From Eutreptiella sp. 'Long Island Sound 2002' (taxonomy: Eukaryota; Euglenozoa; Euglenophyceae; Eutreptiales; Eutreptiaceae), in the NCBI GenBank assembly GCA_964036045.1, contig OZ038378.1, positions 21,956,941-22,020,940 of the forward strand: 64,000 nucleotides of DNA. Reading direction: 5' to 3'. A program made the position numbers and the translations under genes. Position 1 is the stretch's first letter, and each line of letters opens with the position of its first letter. The notes below the pieces were generated by a model. It did not search any database and was not told the DNA's origin. It was given only the letters and a program-made list of their open reading frames with translations. Shown here piece after piece: positions 36,501 to 48,500 of this stretch.

Positions 36501-39500
36501 GTTGGATGTTAAAGCTAATATACAGTGCCCCAAGGTGTTTCTTCATCACCTAGATTCGTTCAAATGGTCCCCTTCAGAAAATGGCCCCTCCCATGGACAT
36601 CCTAGAAGCCCAAATAGCCCCCCAAAATGGCATTTTTTGGCCATTTTTGACAGATTTTGAACTCTAGGTCCGCCACTTGCGACGCCTGTTCCCAGCCGCT
36701 ACCATTGAGTTTGTTGCTTAAACTTTGTGTGATTGTACTTCATGACCATTGCTGCCATCCACCAAAATTTCGTCTGAATCTGAGCCACCACAACGGAGTT
36801 CTGATTTTTGCCCATTTCGAGCTTGCTTGCTACTTGCTGCTTGCTGCTGCGAAAAGGGGTAGCTCCACCCTAGACCCTAAAGGGTTGGTGATAAGGTAAA
36901 ACCTAGATGGATAACACCATCTCGGTGACCGTACTCTTCAAGTCTGCCTGTCCTGTGTGTGGCATTGCAGGTGCAGGGCAGCCTGTGGTGGGCGCGGCTG
37001 TCGGCAGACTCCTTCAAGCTGTTGTGGATCGTTGTCCTCGGCTTTGCAGCAGTAGGTATCCCCTCCTCAAAGCCATCCCCCATGTCGCAGTAGGCATTAC
37101 TCATCCTGTGCATTCGTTGCTCGTAAGCAGAGGACAACCACATCACAACACAACACCACATGGCATGTGGGACTAAATCGATTTCCAAATTGACAAGCCG
37201 GGAGTCCCTGTCACAGCACAGCAGTGCACAGCACCATAAGACAACCGTAAGTGCTATTTTCTACAGTGTTCCTGCATTCAAACATACAAACATATGTGCC
37301 CTCACAGACTCAACATACTGCCACAGTATGCCTTTCTACAACCACCCCCTCAAAATTTGCCCATAAGTACACCCTCGTCCTGCGTACAGCACACACACCA
37401 CTCCACATGCGACCCTGCAACCCTGCATACAACCAAGGTCCCTAATCCTGCCTGTTACTAAACCTCCTTCAGACCGGCTCAAAGCCCTTTCCCTCCACTG
37501 TCTCAGGTCTCCTTTGGGGCCTCTCATGACCCCCGACCTCTCAGTACAGCCTTTCTCCCTCAAATCACCCACCTCCCCTAATTTCCACATCACCCCCGGC
37601 CTCCCTCCCACTTCTCTCTCACGAACCGGTCCCCTGCTCTCCCGCCTCTCAGCACTTCTCTCCCTGATTCCTTCTTACAAAACGCATTCCACGTTGACAG
37701 CCAAATGAAGTGCACCCACGGGGCAGTTTGGTCACACGTCTGTGAAACCGACCGAGGCCCAAGGACTTGCTTTTGCGGTGATGCGCAGCGCCTCATCAAT
37801 CCGTGTTCTTGTGCAGTGCTCACGTTCTTGATCATTCTGGATCTCGGGGCCCGTCTGTCGCGCAAGACCACGGTGCCGCTGCCCAGGACCGTATGTTCCC
37901 TCTTGCACAGGGGCCCAAGGAGAGGAATGGACGCTGACACAGCCCTTGGGTTTGTAGCCCCCCCCAACCCCCTACACGGCGGGCCATCATCCAGCGTCAG
38001 AGGGTTGGTAAAGTGTAACGGGATTCTTCCACAAAAAAGTTGGTCAAAACGTACAGTGCACTGCAGGTTAAGGCGTTTACCAGGATACCTTTTTGCGAAA
38101 CAAGTCACCTTTTTGGTCTTCAACTGCGTCTTGTGGAACATTCGAGGGGAAACCTTTTGGAGCTGTGGACCCAAACTTTTTTGCTTTGCGGCGGAGTCGC
38201 TGCGGGCACTGGCCTGGCTCTCGCGGCAAGGACCCTCAAGTGTTGAGGACAACTGGTGGTCGCGTGTCTGTATGTTTCGCGTGCTCTCGACTCGTTCCAA
38301 GCGGCGGATTCTCTGGCGCTCTGTGATGCCCCTTTTACCGTTCCATTCCTCAACGCACACCCCCACTCACGTCCACTCACATTGTGTCGTGGGGCCCCAT
38401 TTGGCAAAGCGGCAGGAGGTGAGTCCGGCGCGCGCCGTAGGGGATTTGGGGGGTCGGGGGTTGAAAGCTCCACCCCTGAAAGTGAGTTCGGTCTGAAGCG
38501 ACCGTTGTTGCGTCTTCAGCATCCCCCCTCCCCCCCATGTCTGCATGGTTGCCTCAAATGTGGAGTGTCCATCGAGTGCTGGTGCGTAAATCCATGTTAC
38601 CGCGTGTTCACTTCAACCCATCGACTTGCATGTCATCGGCTTGGACCCCACGACGTCCGCTTCGGTGTACGAGACACGAAAGACACGAAGTCCGGGGGGG
38701 TTCTCGGCTGCGGTGCGTTGAGCTGCGCACAATGAGTCGGAGGCGGGGCCACCGGGGGGGGGGGGGGGCTTCCAGAACCACAACATCTATTGGCTCAGGT
38801 ACAACACATTGGACCCTCAGACTACAGGTCACACGAGATGCACCACGGTGCAAGGGACATGCACGCTCTAGTCAAGCTTGGATGTGGGGAACACGAAAGG
38901 GTACCCCCTCAGCTCCGGTCGTGAGTGGGCGTGGTCTGGTACTGTGCACAAGAACCCGGAGCCCATGGGGAGAGCATTTGTATGTACCTGTGAACAGTGG
39001 AAACTACGAGCGCAGAAGCACGGCCACACAGAAACACGTGCACGCAATTGCGGGTCATCACTTCTCCACGAATGAGGGATATTCACGGGCTGCAGTGAGG
39101 GTTCAAGCCGAGCTGCTGTCGCTGCTGCTTGAATGGGCCCTGTGACAGAAGACACGGGATTTGTGGGCATGGGCCCATACTGTGCGCTATGGAGCTGGGG
39201 GGTCCCTCACTGAATGGTCTTTGTGCAAGCAACGAGACGCCGACGGGGCGTTCACCTGGTATTTGGGAAACAGGCAGGGGAAAGAAGAGAGCCGTGTTCT
39301 GCTTCCGAAGCTTCTCCAAATGCATGCACTCGAAGTTCGGGCGGGACTTGGGGGGACCTCAAACCGGACCCCCCCCTCCCCAACAAACCCGTCTCCTCCC
39401 CGCCCCGCCCCAACACCATCCCCCATACACCCCCGACACCCCTCTTGGCAGGGCCGCTGAGACACTGAACTGAATTGCCCAGCCATGTCAACATGTTGTT

Positions 39501-42500
39501 CGAAGGGGGGCCCTGGGGATTCGGGAATCTTTAAGCCAACAATCTGGTGTTGCAGGTGAGCATGAGGGAGAATACAGGGCGTTTGATCGCCATGGACTGC
39601 GTTGGGTACGCTTGTAGTGAGAAATGAGGGTGAAGGGGGTCACTTGCAACATAATTCCATGCTCTCAACACCATTCTATTGGCACCACCAACTTGCAAGG
39701 CACGCGGCACTTGCTGGGGTAGGCCAAAAGTGGTCAAAAAATATTTTTTCCAAAATTATTCTTAGACCACTTGGGTTGCTCAAGCAAGTGGCTTAAGGCT
39801 ATTTTGAGCCTTAGTTGCCCCATATTAGCCCATGAAACTTCCCCAAAACTTTTGAAATGGGCAATTTTAGGGCCGACCGTGTGTAGGGGGAGGTTTGGGG
39901 GGATTCTGCTGTGTTTGTGCTGTATTTGAATGCCATAGATTGCATTGGGCACCCTTGTGGTGATAGATAATGATGAAGGGGATCACTTGCAAGCTATTTC
40001 CGTGCAGTCAACACCCTTCAATACCCCATTGGAGTGGTGCAGTGCACGTGCTAGGGTAGGGTCATAGGGTCTTATGGATCCAAAAGTGGTTGAAAATTAT
40101 TTTTTCCAAAGTTCTTCCTGGACCTATTGGGGTGCTCAAACAAGTGGTTTAAGGCCATTTTGCGCCATCTTGGACCCACATGAGCCCGTGCAAGCTCCAA
40201 AAAAGCCTTGAAATCGGGTCCGCAGGGAATGCAGGTGGAGGGTTGATAGGTGAGGAGTGCGAGTGGAGTGCTAGGTGGCATGTCTCCAGAGCGAGTGAAG
40301 CCAGCGAGGAAGGGTTTTGAGGGTGGTATAGTGGACGAAGTGGCGGGAAACGTTTCTGGTGTCCCTCAACATGCATCCTAATTCTGCCCCGTAGCTGATA
40401 TTCCCTCCCCCACTAGCTGAGTCCCAATAGTTAGTCTTGATTAGGGTTGGGTGTGGGTTAGGGTTAGGGTTGCGTCTAGGGTTGGGTTAGGGTTTGTGTA
40501 CCTCTCTCTAGTTCCCACGTAATGGAACACTTCTTTTTCCTTTTTTTTTCCGGTTTAGGACCGCCTTGGCTGCTGCATTCCTGCCCTGAGGTACACTCGC
40601 TGAGTAGGGTCTGCATCTGGGCGGAGGATGTGTGTCTCCATTGCGCTGCAGGTGGATGCCAAGGGGGATGCTATCAGTGATGATGGGGATGGAGAGGCTG
40701 ACGAGGGAGGAGATGGGGACGTAGGAGGGGAAAGTGTAGGGGGTGGGGATGGGGAGGCTGATGGGGATGGAGATAGGGATGGAGATGCCCCCTGAGCCCT
40801 GGTTTCTCCGAGCGGATGGGAGGTGAAAGAATCCTGGGAGCGGGGTACGAGTGGTCCAACACAACACAAACCATGTAATCATGGCATGGCAGATGACTAC
40901 AAGAATCTCCACAGACAGCCATGAGCATCCGGCAGGGAAGTTGCACCTCATCAAGGGTCAGCCCTGGGCCACGTGCCATTGTGTTGTACCCGCCCCCGGG
41001 ACGCACTTAGACCTCAGTCGGAACCAACTGCACTCAGTGCGTAACAACGCGGGGTCCAGGTCCGCCCGATCATGTTTGTGCTTGAGGTGCTGGAGGCTAA
41101 GGTCGTGTCTTTTCCTCATACAGCCGCACTCCGTACTCTTGCATCAGAGCTAATGCAAGCTCGCACACTTCAAGCAGCCGTGCGACTGTGCTCCGCGCGC
41201 GCACGCACGCACACACACACACACACACACACGTTTACAAACAAACCGGCCCCATGATGCACTGAGCCACGTGCATTCATCTTGCATACAACTGGATCCG
41301 GCCTTTTGCGGGAAGTGTGTCGTAGCGCGCAGTGCATGGATCTTGGTGAACAACCGGCATTCCGAGCATCCGGTTTTGAGTCGGCTGCTGTTCAGATGTA
41401 ATGCGACGCGCAGTCAGAGCAGCCAGGTCCCGTGATGCCCCCTCATCGCCACGTTAAGGAGCAGTAAGCAAAACTGAATTCGGCTTCTCTCTCCCGCTTT
41501 TAGGCCTCCGCTGCTACTTATGCTGTGGATTCATTGGTGATCGAGGACACAGGGCACTCTCTGTCGCGAGCCGAAGAGATTCAGCTGTGATGTGCACGTG
41601 AGGGTACTTGTTTTGTGGGATGCACACCGCAATATTTGGGTGCACGTCTGCAGTGACCAACAGCAGCACTTCAACTGCACAGCTGCAGCTGCAGCACATT
41701 GACCAGGGAAACCAGGAGCAGCGTGACACGTTCACACAGCAACGGAACGGGCCAGGGGCAGTAGTATCAGGACATCGTGTTCGCCTCTCTCCACACAAAG
41801 CCTGCAATCTTCGTTCCCTGACCCTTTGTACCAACTCTCTGTCCATTTGCCTTCTTGGTTCCCTAACGATTTCCCCCGTGACATCCTGACCGCCCGTGCC
41901 CTCTGATGTATGGAGCCTTGCGCCGTCGCTGTCGTTTGGGTGTCAGTGTGGTTTGAAGTCGGCATACCTGTGCTGAAGCCCTGCCCGCCCGCCCGCCCGC
42001 CCGCCGTACCCTGGATGATGTGTAGTCTGTGGACTGCACTGCGATCTGCCCTGCAATGTGATTGGCGTGAGGAAATGACATGCACAACTGTTCATTCACT
42101 ATCAGACCATGAACTGACCCCCGATGTGTCGCATACAACGTGTGCTAAACTCACGTTGATTCGCAGGGTTTATAAGCAAAAGAAGATGCATCGCGGCCGA
42201 GAGGAACTGGACGTCCAAGGGGGGGCCATTGTCATGGTGAAGCAAAGTGATCCCAAACCAAATCTAATCATGCTGATCCTGCAACCGGTTGCGTGCATAC
42301 CGTCCCTGTGATTTGCTGTGATGCCATCCTGGACCCCCGGCCATGTGAAGAGGTTAGGTCACTGGCTCATATTCCATAGCGTTTCCCATACTTCCCAAAA
42401 CCACAGCTCTCTCGAATCCTCCTTTTGGGCCTTTGAAACCTGCTCACTTTCTAGCCTCGTCAGGTCCCATTAGGACTGAGGTGGGAGACCACTTGGGAAC

Positions 42501-45500
42501 ACTGGGTGCTGTACGCTATTTTTGCTGCCCCCAGCCCCCTGCGCACACAACACACGGATACAACCCGTGCGCCAACCAGAAACCCCCGACCTTTCCAGCC
42601 CCACCCCTCCATCGGCAAACACACCACGTCCCTGCATGCTCCACATATCACACATGCGCGCACGCACACACACACACACACACACACACAGCGGCGTGCC
42701 CACCACAAGAAGGGCTGTTGCGGCTTTTTTTTCAGCTGTGCTGGCGTTAGGGTTAGCATCTGGTCTGCGGCGGCCCTTCTGTTGGGGGGGGGGGGGGGTT
42801 GCCCGACACCGCCATGCATGCCACATTGCCGCCACGACGTTCAAAGCAGCGAACAGCTGAATACGTTAGTGGCCAATTTTTCGGTGTATTGTCAGTGCAC
42901 AACATGCAAACCTCGGTGCATCGCACCGACTTTGTGCAGGCCTGTATGGGCCATATCCTTCGTACACGATTGTTCCCTAGCACTCACTCCACCCACAGGG
43001 TTTCATTCCTTCATTCTTTCACCCCTCCCCTGTGCGCACCGCCTGCCCTTTTGGGCTCAGGCTCGAGGATCAGCGCCTGCTTCTACCGGTTAGGGGTAGG
43101 CTTAGGCGTCCTTCCTCTTGGCTGGGCTAGGGTCGGTCGGTCCCCGCCCTCGTTAGGGGTAGGGGTATCTGTCTCTCACGGTGCGGGGGGGCGGGGGTCA
43201 TTCCATTCTTCCTTTGTCAAATATGGACTTTCAGCCCTCATGCAACCTAGTGCAGTATGTACTGCACCACCTTTTTGGTCGCCTCGTTTTCTTCTCCCTG
43301 GTCTCCCGCTCGCCCAACCCGACGACCTCAAAAGCGCCTGTTTCAGTGTGGCACACCCACACGATAATCTGCGCAAGCAACACATAGCCAGTGTATTGAA
43401 CTCCTTATGCTTATCAGCAAAGTGGGTGCCAGCAACAAGTCAAAATGCTTCTGCGCTGCCCTGTCGCGGCCCCTGCCCTTCTCTGCCTTGCTTGCGCACA
43501 GACACGCGCGCGCTCACTCTCTCGAGACTGTCCTCTGTAAGGGCCATTGGAAGACACGTAAAACGGTCAGCTCAATTGCACTCATCATCACTCTGTCCAA
43601 ACCACGCCCAAAGGAGGTGGGCTTGGAAAAAGGTCGCAACATCTCTGCCCCTCTCACAGCAGATCTTGAATGGCAGAGTGGACTTGCACGCCTCGCACCT
43701 CCCCTCACAAAGTAGACACTCAAAAGGCAGGAAACACAACTGCCCGCACAAACCAAGGCAAGCCCAAAAGCATACATACCGAAACAGAGAGCCACACTCT
43801 CCTTTGACACCACTGTCAAATTCGGCATCTTTGGTGTCTTCAAGTGACAGTGAGATGACAATGCTTGAGTGACACTGACAGAAGCGTTAACGGACAGGCT
43901 GACAAGACAGGGCACAACGGTGCAGCAGTGTAGCAGGTGAGTCTGTTCTTCTTTGCTTTGACTTGCAGTCTGTTTCGCTGTGCAGCAGACAAAGAAACGG
44001 TAACTCAGTGCACATGAGCTGTCTCTCTTTCTGCTCTTTGATGCACGCACTTGCCTTCTCGGGCGCTTCGGCCTCACACACTCGCCCTACGACAACAGGC
44101 CAGCGCCTACACTACACGGCCACTCGCTGCTCAGCACTCTCACAAGTCCTAAGGCACCATCACAACTCTCTCTGGGAACCCGCCCAAACTCCCGGCAAAC
44201 CATCGTCAGTCTTATGGCCCAGCTCCGCTTGTCCAAGCTACACCGCTCGTGGGGACTGTGTTGTTTGGCACCATAATGACTTCGGCGCGCGCGCACCATC
44301 GATTATGGACTGTCCTGGAGAGTCCCAGTCGTGCCAGTGCCAGCTCCTGTGGAATCCTCCCGCTTGGCTGATGTAGACCTGCAAGTTGAGTTTGATTGGG
44401 GTTCTTGGCGTGTTTCCGCCCGATTCCAAGTTGCAATTTCTGTGGGCTGTGGATCAGCACCCCTTGTCTAAGCTGCGACCCCCTTTGGGGGTGGTAGGGT
44501 TTGGGGGCTGGGGGGCAATTTGGACGAAGCAGAAGGGTGGTCAGGTATGAAAAGGGCAAGGTAGACCACTAAGCACGACCATTTTAGGGCCATGTACGCT
44601 CACCGTTAATGCCCTGAGATGCGACAAAAAGCCGCATCGGACATCAGCATCATTTTCGCCAACAGAATGCTGTCTCACGACAACAAGGCCTGTTTCCGTG
44701 CAAAGATAGTAAGAAGTTGCTTTTGTTCATTAATTTTCATGTTTCTATGGGGCTGCCACAGCATTCGGCCCCCAAAACAAGATAACCAACAGGCCCGCCC
44801 GCCCACCTCTCGTCGCCCAATCCCACGAAGGTAGTGCAAGCCGTGACCTGGGGGGTGCGTGGGTCTAAGATACCGCACAAGAGGGGGTGGTTGCCAGCCC
44901 CCCCGTCCCTCTTGGGAAACCACCCCTGTCGCCCCCCCGCCCCTCCCCACACACCCACCCACACCTGGCTGGCTGAGGAAGCAGTAGAAGCTGTGGATGC
45001 TCGCTTGGAAGGGCCGGTGTTCGAACCCAACCAAGCCCTAACCCGTCCAATTGAGGTGGCCCACTCTGGCGACGCGGCTGGGCCGTGCTTCCGGTAGGAG
45101 GTTGGCAATGGGACCATGGGCGCCGGGGGGGGGGGATCCCCTGAGACACTCACCTCACGTCACCCCACAAACCCACACATGGGGTGGGGAGGAGAGGGGC
45201 TAAATCATGCCGTGTTCGTTCGTCGAGACCACCCACCTGCCGTACCCTACATTCAACATCATCCGACGCCCTCTGTGTTAATTCATTGTTTCCCAATAGA
45301 TCTAACCGCACCGTACTCAAATTGACCCCGCGCCCAGTGTGCCACAGGCGTACATGAACATCTTTGGACATTCTCACCCTCACAAATTCATGAGCACCAC
45401 CGTCCCCAAGGCCACATGCACACCCGATCTGCGCCATTTATAGCCTTGTGCCTGTGGCGGATCTCTTTGCATGTGCGACTGTACAATACAACGACTGGGG

Positions 45501-48500
45501 CCGCTCACACCCATCACTTCAAAAGCATGACGGCTGTCATGGGTGCTGGTGTGATGCACGTGCAATTTTCGTCTCTCAACATCCAGAAACATGAAGTGCC
45601 GAGCACCATTTCGTATTACGCTCTGTATCTTGGATTTTGCTGTGCCCCGTCTTAACGCATGAGCTGTACGCACTGTTCTGTATTGGATGAAATTACAGTG
45701 CACAAACCAAGAGCCGCGGGCTAAGGGAGCCGCACCCTGGACACCAGAGTCGAGACGCAAACACGTTCGTCGCGTTAGATCGATGGAGAACAGTGTCGCA
45801 CCGGGCGCGCATCAAGCAAAGTTGTACCTGCCTTTTGCCACTCACACAAGCCCCACGGTGTATTGCCACTCCCTCACACAAGCCTCCAATCATGGTCGCC
45901 TTCGCTCCTACATGCCTCAAAGGGTTTACCCATTCCCTGGCAGAAGCTCGAACTCTGAGGATTGAAGACCCCATTTGGGGTTGGGAGCACAATTTGAGGC
46001 TTGTGTCAGGGATGGGAACAGCATTGGGGAGTGCAAGTAAATGAGAATGCTATTCCCATTCATTTGCTCGAAGGAAAAGAAACACGATGGGGGTAGCTTG
46101 TGTGAATGAACAGAAAACCATGTGGGCCTTATCTGAATGAATGTAAGACGAAAGGGGGCACTATCAGTGTGCAGTGCACGGCTTCGCCCCTGTGTGTTTG
46201 GGTTATGACTGCACCACACTGTGCGATTGATGTTGGTACTGGTTTGACAGTGAGCGTTAAGCTCTACAACGAGTCTCGAGGCATACAGGCAGTCAGGCAC
46301 ACATGTTCTCGCCTTACACTATTAGGTAATTGCCGTTTGAGAATTTGTTCTGTGCATTTGTGGCTCTTATCAGTCTTCGTAGGACGAATGGCAATTGTGG
46401 CCTGCTGGATGGCCAGTGTGGGTTGTGGGATTTTTGGGGTTCGGGGTAGGGCTTCTGCTAAGGGGCAGTTGTACGCTAGCGCCCAGCATCACGGAGTGGT
46501 GGGTAGCCTACCGGGAAACGGCAAGGGATCAATAGGGCAAGGCGAAGCTGCAGCAGCGTGGCTGCCCTCCTATTCCGGCCCGTTCGCGCTGGGGAGACTC
46601 CACCATGCCTCCACACCACACCACGTCAAGGTGTCCGGCCCCAGGGGTTTGAGGGGGTGGAGGGGGGGGGGGGGGTGCAGGACTTCATCGTGCATGTGTA
46701 TCGTCATCGAGAAAACCTCTAATTTGACCAGTGCTCTAGTGGAGTAGCTTGTGTGTCATGTTTCATTTTCCAAATTCTACTCCATGGGAGGGATATGCCT
46801 GTGCCGACACTGTGCCAATGCGTTACCACGAGTGAATGCCCCATGCGACTTTTTTTTTTTTGCAAATTTGCACGACATGGCGAGGGGCAGTTTCATAGTG
46901 CCGTGTTTGCTGCAGTGTTTTCAGGATGCTCGTGACCATGGCCACATGAGCGGCTCCATGTAAACTGGTGGAGCCCCGGATGAATTTGAAGCACAACAAG
47001 TACAAAGCGGCGTACGTGAAGTTTGAGAAGGTCCTGTTGGACGATCTACGATTCCCAGATGACAACAAATCGGAGGTTTGCTGGTGGGAAAGAGTATTCT
47101 TTGTCGCGTTGTCCCAGGACTGCATGACTTCCCCGCTGCCCCAATGCAGGGCAGTGTGTATTAGTTTGTTTGAATCGAAGATTGTCGATCCACACAATCC
47201 ATATCTGAAGGTCGATCAGGGGCCCCGGGGGGGCGGCCGGGCCCGGTCCTTGTATGCGACACCCCCCAGCCCCCCCCCCCCCCCTGCGGGTTTTGAGAGA
47301 TAGCGGTGTGGGGGCCATGGCGCCAACGGCGCGAAATTTTTTGTCCCATGCTAAGTTGAGTGGGGTACTATGCCTTTAGTCCTTGAGACCCTTAAGACTT
47401 TCTTCCTGGCAAAGACAAGATATTGCTATTATCGCATACATGCCCCTTTCCTCCCATGCCCCCAGACACCCCCTTGAGGTATGCATGTGATAGTAGTGGG
47501 TTGCGCACAGCCCCCCCCCCCCGGCCAAGCTGCCAATACTCCCCCCCCCGCCTCAACTGCCCCCCCCCCCCCCCCGCAAGTTTTGACAGATAGCTGGGGG
47601 GGGGGGTGTCGCATCAGGACCGGTTGTAGTTGCCGGGTCAGGGGCACGTGCTTGCCCGACTTCATTTGTTGTGCGTCACTACCATTGGCGAGGGGATGGT
47701 TGGAAACGGGGGCTTACTTGACATCAGTCGGCGCAGTTATCCAGCGGCACGAAATTCTTTTGGCGGCCTTTGAAACGGCCACAGATTCATCATGTGGCAC
47801 ACAAAGCCGCCGGAACGCACTGGGGCCGTGTGCGTGTCAAGAGGAGTCCAACCCACGCTAACTGCCTGCAAAGGAATGGGCCTCGACGGGTCAAAACGCG
47901 CTCAAAATGGACTGAAAACACTCGCCAGGACATAACACAAGCTCCAGGGTCATCGGTGGGACAACGCGTTTGGGACGGGCTCCTGTCATGCCCGTTTTCC
48001 CTTGTGTGGGACCCCAAGCCCGGAGCCCCTGTCCATCCGTCTCCATGTGACCCCCGTCTGCGCGCAAGCGTCTGGACCGGGCCATTGGACCCGAGGTCCC
48101 ATGGCATCGGACACAGCAGTTGGCATACGTCGGCTTCTGGCGCTCTACGCTCCCGCGCTCGTGTGTGGAAGCACCAGCATTTGTTCTGTCTCAGAATCCT
48201 CAACGCCCCAAATTTGGCAAAGACGCCCCGTCCCTGAACTTGGAGGGTCACCCACGGCTTTTGAATATTGCTGATTTGTATGGAGCAACCGGTGCAACGC
48301 AAAGGCAAGGTATTTTCCGATGTCATCCATCTGATGCACGTATTGTGCCTCGCTTCCGCTGGCTATTGGCGCCAAGGTTCCACTCGTGTTACATTTCCCC
48401 AACACCAATGCACCCGTGTGTAGCAGCGTGTCTGGGCTACATAACAAGTCTGCTTCCTGCTGCTGTGGTGTTCAAATTACTTTTCTGTTGCCATGAGCTG

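Larger units (their letters stand above)
32019..36970 (+). other. Intron or spacer rich in tandem and dispersed repeats
   Basis: No exon recognised. Holds C-runs at 32600-32690 and 33328-33342, the tandem family at 34645-35470, and the dispersed family at 35560-36410. One missing exon changing phase 1 to 0 would be expected here. Confidence 0.4.

Noticed and set aside
37590-38366. 258-codon minus-strand frame opposite the TM exons
   Set aside because: The plus strand has good splice sites and a TM helix; the minus frame reads as a shadow rich in Arg/Ser without domains.
40652-40795. Acidic Asp/Gly/Glu-rich terminal exon after acceptor GCGCTGCAG
   Set aside because: Frame and acceptor are acceptable, but the sequence is a GATGGG-type purine repeat that would give this composition by chance.
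42799-43872. 357-codon plus-strand frame
   Set aside because: Composition is His/Ser/Pro-rich across microsatellites and telomere-like strings; no domain or splice support.
45380-45760. 126-codon minus frame and its plus counterpart
   Set aside because: Three frames open, no consistent splice phase.
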